In this document: positions 55,316 to 64,000 of the stretch, in pieces
Position numbering within the stretch: position 1 is the first letter of the stretch
Layout of the letters: each line of letters begins with the position of its first letter
The notes under the pieces: generated by a model
Seen by the model: only the letters and a program-made list of their open reading frames with translations
Told to the model about the DNA's origin: nothing
Database searches by the model: none
Position numbers and translations under genes: made by a program
Source of the DNA: Symsagittifera roscoffensis
Lineage: Eukaryota; Xenacoelomorpha; Acoela; Convolutidae
Direction: 5' to 3'
Assembly (NCBI RefSeq): GCF_963678635.1
Contig: NC_087067.1
Location: 55,612,456 to 55,676,455, forward strand
Length of the DNA: 64,000 nt

Positions 55316-56340
55316 TTGAACCTTCGCTCTTTATTAAAGTCCATTGAAGTCCACTGCCTTATATGTAGGAAGCGCAAAGCCAAAACTGTCACACCGATGA
55401 TGGCAGAGCTTCCAGTTGAAAGGCTTGGTTACCGCCAGCCTCCCTTCACAAACTGTGGTGTTGATTACTTTGGACCCTTTTACGTCTCAATCAGGACGAG
55501 TTCTGAAAAACGATGGTGCTTCCTTTTTACATATATGACCACCAGAGCTGTACATTTTGAGATTGTCTCATCCATTGACACGAGTTCGTGTGTATTGGGA
55601 ATCGAAAGATTCATTGCCCGTCGCGGCACTCCATCAGTCATTTGGTCTGATAACGGCACCAATTTTGTGGGAGCCGAGAAAGAACTCTTAAATTGTATTC
55701 AGTCGTGGAAGAGACAAGCACCCCCAGAGCTGGCGAAAAAGGATATTAAGTGGAATTTTAACCCCCCGGCAGCCCCGCATCACGGTGGTTCTTGGGAACG
55801 TCTCGTTCGGTGTTGTAAAAGTGTATTCTACGCAATAATAGGAAGTAGAAAGCTCACTCCCGAAGTCCTTGAAACAACTTTCTGTCTTGTAGAACAATCA
55901 CTGAACGCTCGACCTATAACATCAGTAAGTCCAAGTCCGGATGGTTTCGAGATGTTAAGTCCTAATCATTTTTTGTTTGGCCGAAATGGTACTAGCTTTC
56001 CTTCTCTCTTTCCAGGAGCACTTCGACCATCGAAAGCAATATATCCGAGCGCAAAGCTACGCCAACGCAATTTGGAGTCGTTGGCTGCGAGATTATGTGC
56101 CAGCGCTGAATAAACGCAGTAAGTGGCACTCCGATAGTGACGTTATTTTGAAAACAGGGGATTTAGCGTGGATTGTTGATGAATGCAGCCCAAGGGGAAA
56201 CTACCCTTGGCTCGTATAAAAACCCTTAATTACGGAAAGGACAACATAGCCCGATCCGCCGTAGTTACCACCCGATCCGTTGAGCTAACTCGACCGGCCG
56301 TAAAACTCGCACCCGTTTTCGCTCCTTTGGACGCGGAAGA
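55316..56340 (+). pseudogene. BEL/Pao integrase core and DUF5641-like C-terminus
   Basis: CLICRKRKA supplies the Cys pair. The core has GVDYFGPF (D50), WSDNGTNFVGAEKEL (D112) and PHHGGSWERLV (E161), followed by LNARPITSVS and LSPNHFLFGR. A frame change near 56010 leads to QEHFDHRKQYIRAQSYANAIWSRWL...LKTGDLAWIVDE, the DUF5641-type end. The last 100 bp before the LTR contain several stops. Confidence 0.9.
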
Positions 56341-56632
56341 TTTTCGCGCTTAAATTAATGACGTCATCATAGCGCGAAAGTGAAAAAGCTAAAATTAGAT
56401 TTTCTCAGACAAAAGGCCTTGAAAAACTACTGGTTTGTCCGATCAAGGTCAGTTTGCCATCAAACTGTTTATCGATTTTTGAGATTGTTGAAAAACGTAT
56501 TGCTAAAAATGTTAAACGAAAAATGTTTAACCGATATTACTTATTCTTTATATTATCTGGTGAATTGCCAATAATTTACAGATAATGAAGCAGATTTTTG
56601 TAAGGTCTTACAGGATACGAGAGTGCGGCACA
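56341..56632 (+). repeat. 3' LTR of BEL/Pao element
   Basis: TTTTCGCGCTTAAATT...GTGCGGCACA, colinear with 48170-48472 apart from a 9-bp indel and a changed first dinucleotide. It is preceded by the purine tract GCGGAAGA and followed by CCCCC. Confidence 0.9.
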
Positions 56633-56746
56633 CCCCCAGAAAATTGAGTGCGTCTCAAGATACAGTGACAGTGGTCATTTGAAGAAGTTTGCAGCAGATT
56701 TAACTTTATCTACACCCCAAAAATCACAGCCATGCAACATTGTCAC

Positions 56747-57650
56747 TGTGACATTCGACCAGGATGTACGAAAATGCAATTTTGTTTTCGTATTTGCTTA
56801 CCAGGAAGATTAACGGTTTTAGCAGATTAGCGATGTTATTTGAACGGTTAGACAAATCGTGAAGGCCAGAAAATTCTGGAGATTTTAATTTTCAAAAATT
56901 CGAATTGTGACGTCACATTTCTGAGAAATGACTGAAACGGCCAATTTGGAAAAAAACGAGAGAAAAACAGAACAACAATAGTTGCAGTGAAAACAACTAC
57001 GAAAGAAATAACGACAGATAACTGGAAATTATCAGAGACCGTTCCGAGCCGTAACGATTGTGTCGCTTCAATCGTTACAGAGCAATTCACGCGGACGGGG
57101 AAGGGTATTGGGTTGGTGTGTCCAGCCTTCCGGAAAGGAAATAAGGACGTTATTTCCCCGGATTCTAGAAACCGGAGAAGTCTCGGGCGCGGCACTCGAA
57201 CTAATAAATACAAATTTTTAGCTTCTTGGTCATGCCCTGAATTGAATTTAAATAACATTTCGATTCATTTTCAGATAATGAGAAGCTAGGAGTTGAGTGA
57301 AAGGGTTGATTCATCTTCGATGGAGATGATGATTTTTATCTACTGAACAAAAACGATAAAATTATAATGAAGGGTAGTAGCCCTCTTCTTAGGAGTGACC
57401 TCGTGGTCTGGGGGTACTGAGACCCAGCAATGAGCTTACTATTTTTCCATGTAATTAAGTTAATTTGAGCGTTCTGGTCGAAGCCGGAAAACAGTAACGT
57501 TTTTGTCGACCAAATGTTAGGAAAACAACCAAAAGAACTGGCTTTGGCAGAGACGGTGAAAAGCATGTAAAGCTGTGTTTAGACGCTAGCTAGTCGTTTT
57601 AGAACCTAGCTTTATTTTCCGTCCATATGTACTTCCCGGCGAATGTTACA
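56747..57650 (+). repeat. 5' LTR, family B copy 3 (904 bp)
   Basis: TGTGACATTCG...GAATGTTACA. Diverged from but alignable with 18998-19910 over its full length. The palindrome with AATCCGGAGGGG is partly lost here (CCCCGGATTCTAGAAACCGG). Confidence 0.9.
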
Positions 57651-57662
57651 TAGATGTTTTTA

Positions 57663-57678
57663 TGGCGCTCCCGGGTGT
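57663..57678 (+). other. Primer binding site (tRNA-Asn-like), copy 3
   Basis: TGGCGCTCCCGGGTGT, 12 nt after the LTR. It differs from copies 1 and 2 at one position, towards an even better match to a tRNA-Asn 3' end (CACCCGGGAGCGCCA). Confidence 0.7.
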
Positions 57679-57715
57679 TATTTTTTTAAACATCATGACC
57701 AGCAGAACGGTTAAC

Positions 57716-57741
57716 GAGCACTCCGCGCTGAGCGGATGCTC
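57716..57741 (+). other. Conserved leader hairpin, copy 3
   Basis: The same 10-bp bulged stem GAGCA/TGCTC plus TCCGC/GCGGA as at 19977-20002, with loop GCTGA. The stem is intact while the surroundings diverged. Confidence 0.55.
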
Positions 57742-58191
57742 ATAATAACGCCATCAATAAAGCCCTAACCGCCGGGGCGGGAGGGTAGTTCGGAACTCGG
57801 AAGCCTCCCGGATTCCCGTGAATAGCTTTTTAACCTAGTTAAGACCAAAAATTCACGTTCCAGGAAGGGTGGGGGGCCGTCTCATCGTTCCCTGAGAGGT
57901 TTGTGACCAAAAACACTTAAAGATATAAAAAAAACCAAACACAAAAGTAGTATAGTACCTCAGAGAAACAAAAAACTTAGAAAATAACCGAAAAAATTAA
58001 AAACAGTAAAAAAGTAGAAAATCAGTAGAAATCATTCCCCCAGACGAGATATGTGATCCGACCCTCCCGTTTGTTGTTGTTAGATAAATTGTTGTTACAG
58101 GCTTTTATATCAGTCAAGATTGTTACGGTCAACTTTGTGGCCCGTTTGTGGTGCTTGTTCTGTAGGGTTATTTGAGTATTTAAGCACGTTA

Positions 58192-58389
58192 ATGCTAGTT
58201 TGCGCTCAATCCGGAAGGGTCTCGGGATTATTGAAGAAGACTGATCCGGCTAGCAGATCAAGGAGCGACAAGAGGTGGCTCAAGGACAACAACATTCGAC
58301 TGTTGGGTATCGTTAACAAGTTTTGCATTCCTTTTGGTACAAAAAGTAAGATAGTAATCTGTGGGTGGCTTGACAGTGCTGCACTGTAG
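58192..58389 (+). CDS. Small leader ORF, 65 aa, unknown
   Basis: It starts MLVCAQSGRVSG, where QSGR is encoded by the CAATCCGGAAGG motif itself, and ends WLDSAAL and TAG. The last 50 codons match copy 2 (20524-20676) without gaps and with mostly silent changes in the C-terminal half. It is basic in the middle (RSRSDKRWLK). It could be a genuine accessory peptide, or a remnant of a longer exon joined by splicing. The SAP-like look of IPFGTKSKIVICGWL is weak evidence for nucleic-acid binding. Confidence 0.4.
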   Translation: MLVCAQSGRVSGLLKKTDPASRSRSDKRWLKDNNIRLLGIVNKFCIPFGTKSKIVICGWLDSAAL

Positions 58390-59613
58390 TGACCCTTCAA
58401 CGAACTGCGAATTTCCGAGTTGAGCACCTTAATTCGGATATTGAACAAACCTGGAGGAGTATAGTATTTTTAATATTATTATTGAAATACAGCCTATCTA
58501 AAAATCCTATATCGTTTTTCAGTGCGAAACATAGTAAGAGGACCGGTTTTTAGGGTCAAAATATCGATAATTTGATCCCCCCACAAAACGCAATTTTTAA
58601 GGTATCGATATTTTTTCAAACGGAAAAAAGCGCTAAATTAATGAGTTACATCGTAATTGTACTAGTATTATAGGTAGAACCGGTTGAGTTTAGTTCAGAA
58701 CCGGTTGGAACTTTTTGGGTATCAAAAACCAAATTTTCGTGATTTTTGAAAAATCGAAACAATATAAAATCAGAAAACTTTTTGAAATTTTTGAGTTAGG
58801 AAAGTAAAAAATGTTGTTCGGACAATTTTCACTAATGAATCGACAGGTTATAAAAACCGTTTGCTGATAACCTTCCCGTTTACAGAGAAATCGAATTTAG
58901 TGTTTTTGATTTACTGGATTCATCAATCCGGAGGGGTCCAATTAGCATTGTTTTTAGCAATTTTTTTCAACTAGAACGTTTCAGATCGGCTTTTTTGCAA
59001 TAAACTAGAGAAGTATTGGCCTTTTGAGCTCGGATCAAAAATTTAAAGGTCGAAAAGAACACAATTGCGAAAAAAGTGAAGCGGAGCCTATAAGAGAGAA
59101 AATTTTTTGATTTTAGAAAGAAGACATTTTGGTTAATAACTTTGAAACTACTAGACAGATCCAGTTGAACTTTTACCAATAGATGAGAAATTAGGTGAGC
59201 TTACTCATTGAAACATCAATCATTTAAAAACGTAAGCGTGAAACTTTTTGTTTTTAGCAAATTCACTAACTCGGGAAGGTGGAACCTTCACTTTTATAAT
59301 TTTTTTTTTGGAAAACCATTACACCCCTACCAAAGGGTAGTAACGGTTGAATAAGGAATTTTTACGCTGTTCTAGACAAAAAAGGAAGGCTATGGAGACC
59401 AGAAAACTATAGTCAAATCCAAGCTAGGCTGGTGATAAGACCCTTCGCCGTTAGGGTGAATTATCAAATAAAAGGCTTAGCTTCAATCCGGAAGGGTACT
59501 GGGAGAGAAGATACACCCTTTCTAGCTAGTTCAAACAGCATAATAGCATCCGAGAACGAATCCGGAAGGGTATCGGGTCAAATTTTAGAAACTGTCTGAG
59601 AAGCTATTTTTAC

Positions 59614-59900
59614 AAACCCGGTGGGGTCCCAATCCGGAGGGATCCGAGTTTTTGCCAATCCGGAGGGGTCCCAAATTTGCCAATCCGGAGGGGTCTTGAT
59701 TTTGCCAATCCGGAAGGGTCTTATTTTTGTCAATCCGGAGGGTTCTTAATTTTGCCAATCCGGAGGGGTCTTATTTTCGCCAATCCGGAGGGCTACTATA
59801 TTTGCCAATCCGGAGGGTCCTGTTTTTGCCAATCCGGAGGGGTCCTGTTTTTGTCAATCCGGAGGGGTCCTTTTTTGTCAATCCGGAGGGTTATTATTTC
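59614..59900 (+). repeat. AATCCGGAGGGG motif array, copy 3 (about 12 units, 22-27 bp)
   Basis: Units of the form TTTTTGCCAATCCGGAGGGG plus TC, eleven with AATCCGG and one variant (AACCCGGTGGGG). More regular than the copy 2 array, so it has expanded locally. The frames through it (82-98 codons, with repeated NPEGS or IRRG) are repeat artefacts. Confidence 0.93.
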
Positions 59901-60389
59901 GCCAAGACAAAAGAAAAGAAAATAGTAAAAGGTATTAGGTTATTAAGAGACAGGATAGGAACCAGTGACTGCACTGGTAACTTGCCTCTAATAAAAGACC
60001 AGACCAAAACAAAACAGGTCTAAACTCAGAAATTCGCGACACGAAGTCTAAACTGAACAAGAGTGTGCAACGGATTGGTGTGGATTGAAATCCAAATCGC
60101 TTTTGAGAAAAAAGATTGCCCTGAGGATTTTAGTAGGTCTAGCTTGTGCAATCTTTTAAGTAGACTGATATCATCAAACTGTGCTAGCTTCACATCTTAC
60201 AGCTAATAATCGATTATTGTGAATAAATTGTATACACGCTGTACTGTGATAACATACAGGGATTCGTGGTCACTATTCGATGGGAATTTTTGGAATTTAT
60301 TGTGTTGTGTTATTGTTATCAGTAGTCAAACTAAAATGACACTAGCGATCGAATTGAGTGTATAGGCAGTAACAAGTTATAAATTGAAA

Positions 60390-61737
60390 ATGAGTCTAGA
60401 CAAGTAAAGGGTACCTAAACTAAGTGATAGCTCCAGGAAATTCATACCAGAGAAACAAAGAAAAGCAATGAACGACCTTTTTGTGGAAAGGATCACACGA
60501 AACCGGACCGACAAATGGAAGACGGTTTCAGGCAGAATGATCGAGACCAGGAGTCAAAAGTCCTCAGAAGTGCAAAAGGCAAGGTTAGAAATGGAGGTCC
60601 ATCCGGACCATGCCAAAGATGAGAACCAGGAGAGATACGGACCGGAGGGGAGAGGAAACAGAAGACTGACGATGAATCTACTCCCATAGAACAATGCCAA
60701 GGTTTTGCCACTTACACGGGACACTGGACCGAGAAGAGATGTCGGAACTGTCCGACATCTCTACTAAAATTGTGGCAACTACAAGATCACCCACAGACAA
60801 CACCAAGATGGTCGGCATGACGGAGAAAACAGCAACGTCCTCATCGTTTTCAGAAAGAGTGAAGAACACTTTGGGAAACTTCTTTCCATTTACCATGGGA
60901 ACGGGTACAGGCGATGAAGCAGAAACCCAGGAAGAAGAAGAGGATGATGACGAGCAAGTTGACTTTGGATCTCAAGTCAGCCTCAATAGTTCGACTCAGG
61001 AAAATGACGCATACACCGATAGAAGGACTGGCACCATGGATCAATTTGTTGTAGTTAGGACAATAAGCAAGACCACAAACGGATCAAGCCAGTCAGGAGA
61101 CTTTGTGAATATGATGAAATCGGAAGCGCGAACTGGGGAGAGTAGAAATACAGGACTAAGCAATGCAACAGCGGATCCTGAGGTGGATAATGAAATGACG
61201 TCGAGTCAGAGAATCAAAGCCCGAATCTCGATCAGCACAAAGCTACCTGGGATCGACAGGGTGACACCGCCACTGGTGACACCACTGGTAGAAAACGGGG
61301 CATCACTTGAAGAAGCCTTGAACAACATAGTGGGCAGTATAGGAGAGCAAAATGAACAGATGTCCTTAAGAACGATTGATCTAGAAAGGGCAGTCCATTT
61401 CGAGAGAGAAAGTCTGCGGGAAGAAATCAACCGCAACAGACAAGAAGTTGGTAGAAGCGAAAAATGCTTGAGGGTGAGAACGGATGAACACTTGGCAAAG
61501 AACTTGTCGCGAATGACGAGGGAAGCTAAACAAAGAGAGTTAAGATTGAGAGACGACATGGAGAAGTTGAGATTTCAGCAAGAGCAGACTCTTGGGACTC
61601 TTGACACAAAGATAGATGCGATGATAGAGAGGCGAACTCAGGCTATCATGGATAGGTTGGACGGGCTACTAGGCGGCAGGAGTGGATCAAAAAATGGGGA
61701 ATCAAACTCGGGAAGCCCCACAGGGAGAGGAGGGTGA
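60390..61737 (+). pseudogene. Gag N-terminal region, copy 3
   Basis: ATG 60390 (MSLDK) is followed by TAA at 60405-60407. The homologous frame continues with SSRKFIPEKQRK and MIETRSQKSSE, shifts near 60680, and is then open at 60694-61737 with an acidic stretch (EEEEDDDEQVDFGSQVSLNSSTQEN), a coiled coil (about 61330-61640) and a Gly/Ser-rich tail. It supports the reading of 23832-25389 and shows where copy 2 is broken. Confidence 0.75.
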
Positions 61738-63443
61738 GATTCAATGAACAACAGAATAGGAGAAGGACATAAGGATTTCACTAGAGGAAGGGGCAGTTCA
61801 TCAGGCTATGCCACAGGGGATAATAGAACACTTGGCCCAAACATCAGACAGACCTAAAACGAGCGACCGACGCAAAGTACACATGCGACTGGGAGATGTG
61901 ATTCCAGGAACAGGAGTCATGCGAGTCAAGGAAGAAACAATCCCAGCGATTCGGACAGAAAAGAAATTGCAAATACAGAACCCTTATCAGGTGGCAATGA
62001 TACTCGGGCGGGGCCTTCAAGAGATGCTACATCAATGGCCACAGCCTTTGAACCTCTGAACAGGTCTTTGGAAACATTAATTACGAAGTTATCTAGAACC
62101 AATGAACGTAGTGAAAAGTCCAGAAGGGTTTTTAAGAAACCATGATGCTTTAAAGGCGAATCTATTGGCTGTATTGATACCTGGATAGAGGTGATGAAAC
62201 TGCGTTTTGTGGAAGAGGATTTATCAGAAAGGCAAGAATGCAGTGCGCTTACCAGTATAATGGAAGGAACAGCCCTGAACTGCATGATGGCCAAAAAGCA
62301 ATACCAGCTGGACACTGCTGAGAAAATCTTTGAAATCTTTTTAAATCGTTTTGGCTCAGGGATGCAGGAACACCAAGCATTGATGCGCTTCGAGAAAGGG
62401 AGGCAACGTGAGGATGAGACGATGGACCAGTTTTTAGGTGATTTGGAGATGCTGAGAAGGCGTAACCAACCAGATGAGTCAAACAGAAGGATGAACCTGG
62501 CGGTAGCCTCTAAATTCATCGATGGATTGAAGAATGATGATTTTCGAACAATGTTAGCGACACATTACACACCACTCTCAACCTATGCGCCAACACCAGA
62601 GGAATTGAGACTCAAGTCGAAAGAATATCTTTCGTTGAAACGACCATCGAGATCTGGATATTACAAAAAAAACAATTATGGCAATTTTAACAACGGACCA
62701 GCCAACCAAGGAAACAACTGGTACAGACCATGGGACGATATGGAGAAGAGACACTCTTCTTCAAATCGCAGTTCGACGGACCATCATGTGTCAGCATGTC
62801 AACTTACAAACAGGGCATGAAAGCAATAGGCTTTAGCCTCGAGGACGAAGATGCGTCAGAGGTCGACCATGAGGATTTCATGAGAGGAGTAATTGCGAAA
62901 TTTGTCCCGAGGTGTTTCTTTTGTAACTTGGAAGGTCATTTTAAGTCGGATTGTCCACAATTTTGGGATGCTGTAGGAGACATCAAGCTTCCAAGGCTTG
63001 AGGAAGCTTTATCGGGTGTGAAAGCCAGCAAGGCTTGCCTATTGAGTAAAGCGGAGGCGCACAGAAAAGAAAAACCGCAGCAATTGGCAACGAAGAAGAT
63101 GCAGTTGGTAAAGGAAGAGATATGCGAACCGGAGCCGATGACTGCGGCGGATGACTTCAAGATCGACTGTAGGGCAGCCGCGAGGGATGCTCTAAACAGA
63201 GTCCAGCAGGAACTGGTAACGAAGGAGATCGAGCAAAAGGTGAAGCTCGAATTGGAAAACGAGAAACTACAGGAAAAGCTACACGCCTTCGAGGCATCAG
63301 AAGTCGAAGAAACGAAAACACTTAGCAGTCTGAGCATGAAACGAAATGTGATCTCCGGGGGGATGTTCGGTATGGTGCCACAGGGAAGCAAAAAACAATC
63401 GATTATCTCGGTAGCGAGATTTCACCATCAGAATTCACTTTGA
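61738..63443 (+). pseudogene. Gag capsid and nucleocapsid, copy 3
   Basis: From ATAFEPLNRSLET (about 62040) the capsid frame reads on through a TGA at about 62142 and is open at 62191-62820 (EKIFEIFLNRFGSG, ASKFIDGLKNDDFRTML). In the first zinc knuckle CANC is replaced by SSNR, so two Cys are lost. After a frame change near 62800 the second knuckle CFFCNLEGHFKSDC is intact (62730-63443 frame). A further frame change lies near 63415. Confidence 0.85.
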
Positions 63444-64000
63444 TGCATTTGGATACATATGCCGATTATCTGAGACAATTGGAACCACGCACTGAGTCAA
63501 GAGCTGTGCGAGCGCTACTGAATATGGGTGGCGCTCGAATGAAAAAACTTCACGCGCGTTACGTGGAAGTCTATGGACCGTATCAAGTGATGCTGAATGT
63601 GGATGAAATCAATATGTACACTAGGACCTATGTGACGATAGACAGTGAATAAGTAGGGCAAATCTATTTGGGTGAAGAAGAACTTAAAGTCCGTAGGATA
63701 GGCCATGACGCCATTATGGAGCAAGACGCGGTTCACATTGGATACGAAGCTGAGGTGACTGCACATCTGCTCGACACCAACGGGAAGAGAATCGGAGTCA
63801 CAGGGCTCCTGGACACAAGAGCGGTAGTGAGCGTGATGCCGATAAAAACTTGGGAAAGAATGGGCTTCACGAGGGAAGACCTAACTCCGACGAATCTCCG
63901 ACTGGCTGCGGCCAATCGAGGAGCAATTTACGTAGCCGTAAGAACACCACTAACGATCCTCCACATGGGAGGACGGGATCTTTGGATGAGCTTCCTGGTG
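63440..64000 (+). pseudogene. Protease region, copy 3, cut by window end
   Basis: Continues LMHLDTYADYLRQLEPRTESRAVRALL, a TAA at 63650-63652 (Gln in copy 2), then GEEELKVRRIGHDAIMEQD and the active site LLDTRAVVSVMP. The essential Gly of DTG is Arg, so the protease would be dead. Homology continues to the last base of the window. Confidence 0.85.

Larger units (their letters stand above)
48170..56632 (+). mobile_element. Degenerate BEL/Pao LTR retrotransposon
   Basis: Two LTRs of about 0.3 kb (48170-48472 and 56341-56632) are flanked by CCCCC on each side (48165-48169 and 56633-56637), a 5-bp target duplication typical of BEL/Pao. Between them the order is Gag with a DUF1759-like region and zinc knuckles, aspartic protease, RT, RNase H, integrase and a DUF5641-like C-terminus, all in the BEL/Pao arrangement. 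At least eight frame changes or stops and mutated RT and protease active sites make it inactive. It inserted next to the family A LTR fragment. Confidence 0.93.
57742..60389 (+). other. 5' leader of family B copy 3
   Basis: About 2.65 kb colinear with the copy 2 leader without its 0.95-kb duplication. It holds the small conserved frame (58192-58389), isolated AATCCGG motifs (about 58207 and 58926) and the expanded array at 59614-59900. Upstream ATGs are frequent. No other gene is seen. Confidence 0.75.
56747..64000 (+). mobile_element. Giant Ty3/Gypsy-like element, family B, copy 3 (5' part only)
   Basis: The 5' LTR, primer binding site, hairpin, leader and Gag up to the protease are colinear with copy 2, and the element leaves the window at 64000. 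The DNA is visibly diverged from copy 2 in the LTR and leader. It is degenerate: a stop after five Gag codons, a lost first zinc knuckle, a stop at 63650-63652, and DTR instead of DTG in the protease. Confidence 0.9.

Noticed and set aside
59677-60023. Frames of 82-98 codons with repeated IRRG or NPEGS
   Set aside because: Translation of the motif array; no start context and no counterpart in copy 2.

Overview
The window is a transposable-element cluster from an animal, most likely an invertebrate. I see no host gene. It contains Ty3/Gypsy-type, BEL/Pao-type and Penelope-like elements, and BEL/Pao elements are known only from animals. Nothing bacterial (operons, ribosome binding sites) is present, and the species cannot be named from the sequence.

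Layout: (1) 1-18808, minus strand: a giant Ty3/Gypsy-like LTR element (family A, copy 1) whose 3' end lies beyond the left edge. (2) 18809-18997: a sliver of a Penelope-like element. (3) 18998-43814, plus strand: a second giant element (family B, copy 2), with both LTRs, about 24.8 kb. (4) 42085-45926: a tandem duplication of the 3' end of copy 2 plus its LTR plus flanking Penelope sequence. (5) 45716-47620: Penelope-like RT/GIY-YIG remnants followed by two hammerhead-like motifs. (6) 47628-48164: a fragment of a family A LTR. (7) 48170-56632: a degenerate BEL/Pao element with 5-bp target duplications (CCCCC). (8) 56747-64000: the 5' part of another family B giant element (copy 3), running off the right edge.

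The giant elements are the notable system. Each has a long 5' leader (about 2.5-3.9 kb) carrying short tandem repeats, then Gag (coiled-coil region, capsid, two CCHC knuckles), protease (DTG), reverse transcriptase (YVDD), RNase H and integrase (HHCC, D,D35E, GPF). The Pol frame then continues through a long acidic linker into a C-terminal macro-domain-like fold. Downstream, where an env gene would sit, is a very large ORF (1824 aa, intact in copy 1). It has an N-terminal coiled coil, a complete SGNH/GDSL-hydrolase domain (Ser417, Gly438, Asn466, Asp560/His563) and a second, degenerate SGNH-like domain. A further ORF region of about 1 kb or more, of unknown function, follows in the same frame. 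The macro domain, the two SGNH-like domains and the terminal ORF recur in both families, so they are ancestral parts of the lineage rather than chance captures.

All copies are decayed. Copy 1 lost most of RNase H, copy 2 lost the integrase C-terminal part, and each has several frameshifts and stops. The exception is the uninterrupted 5.5-kb SGNH ORF of copy 1. Families A and B have LTRs I cannot align, but share a 16-nt primer binding site resembling the 3' end of tRNA-Asn.
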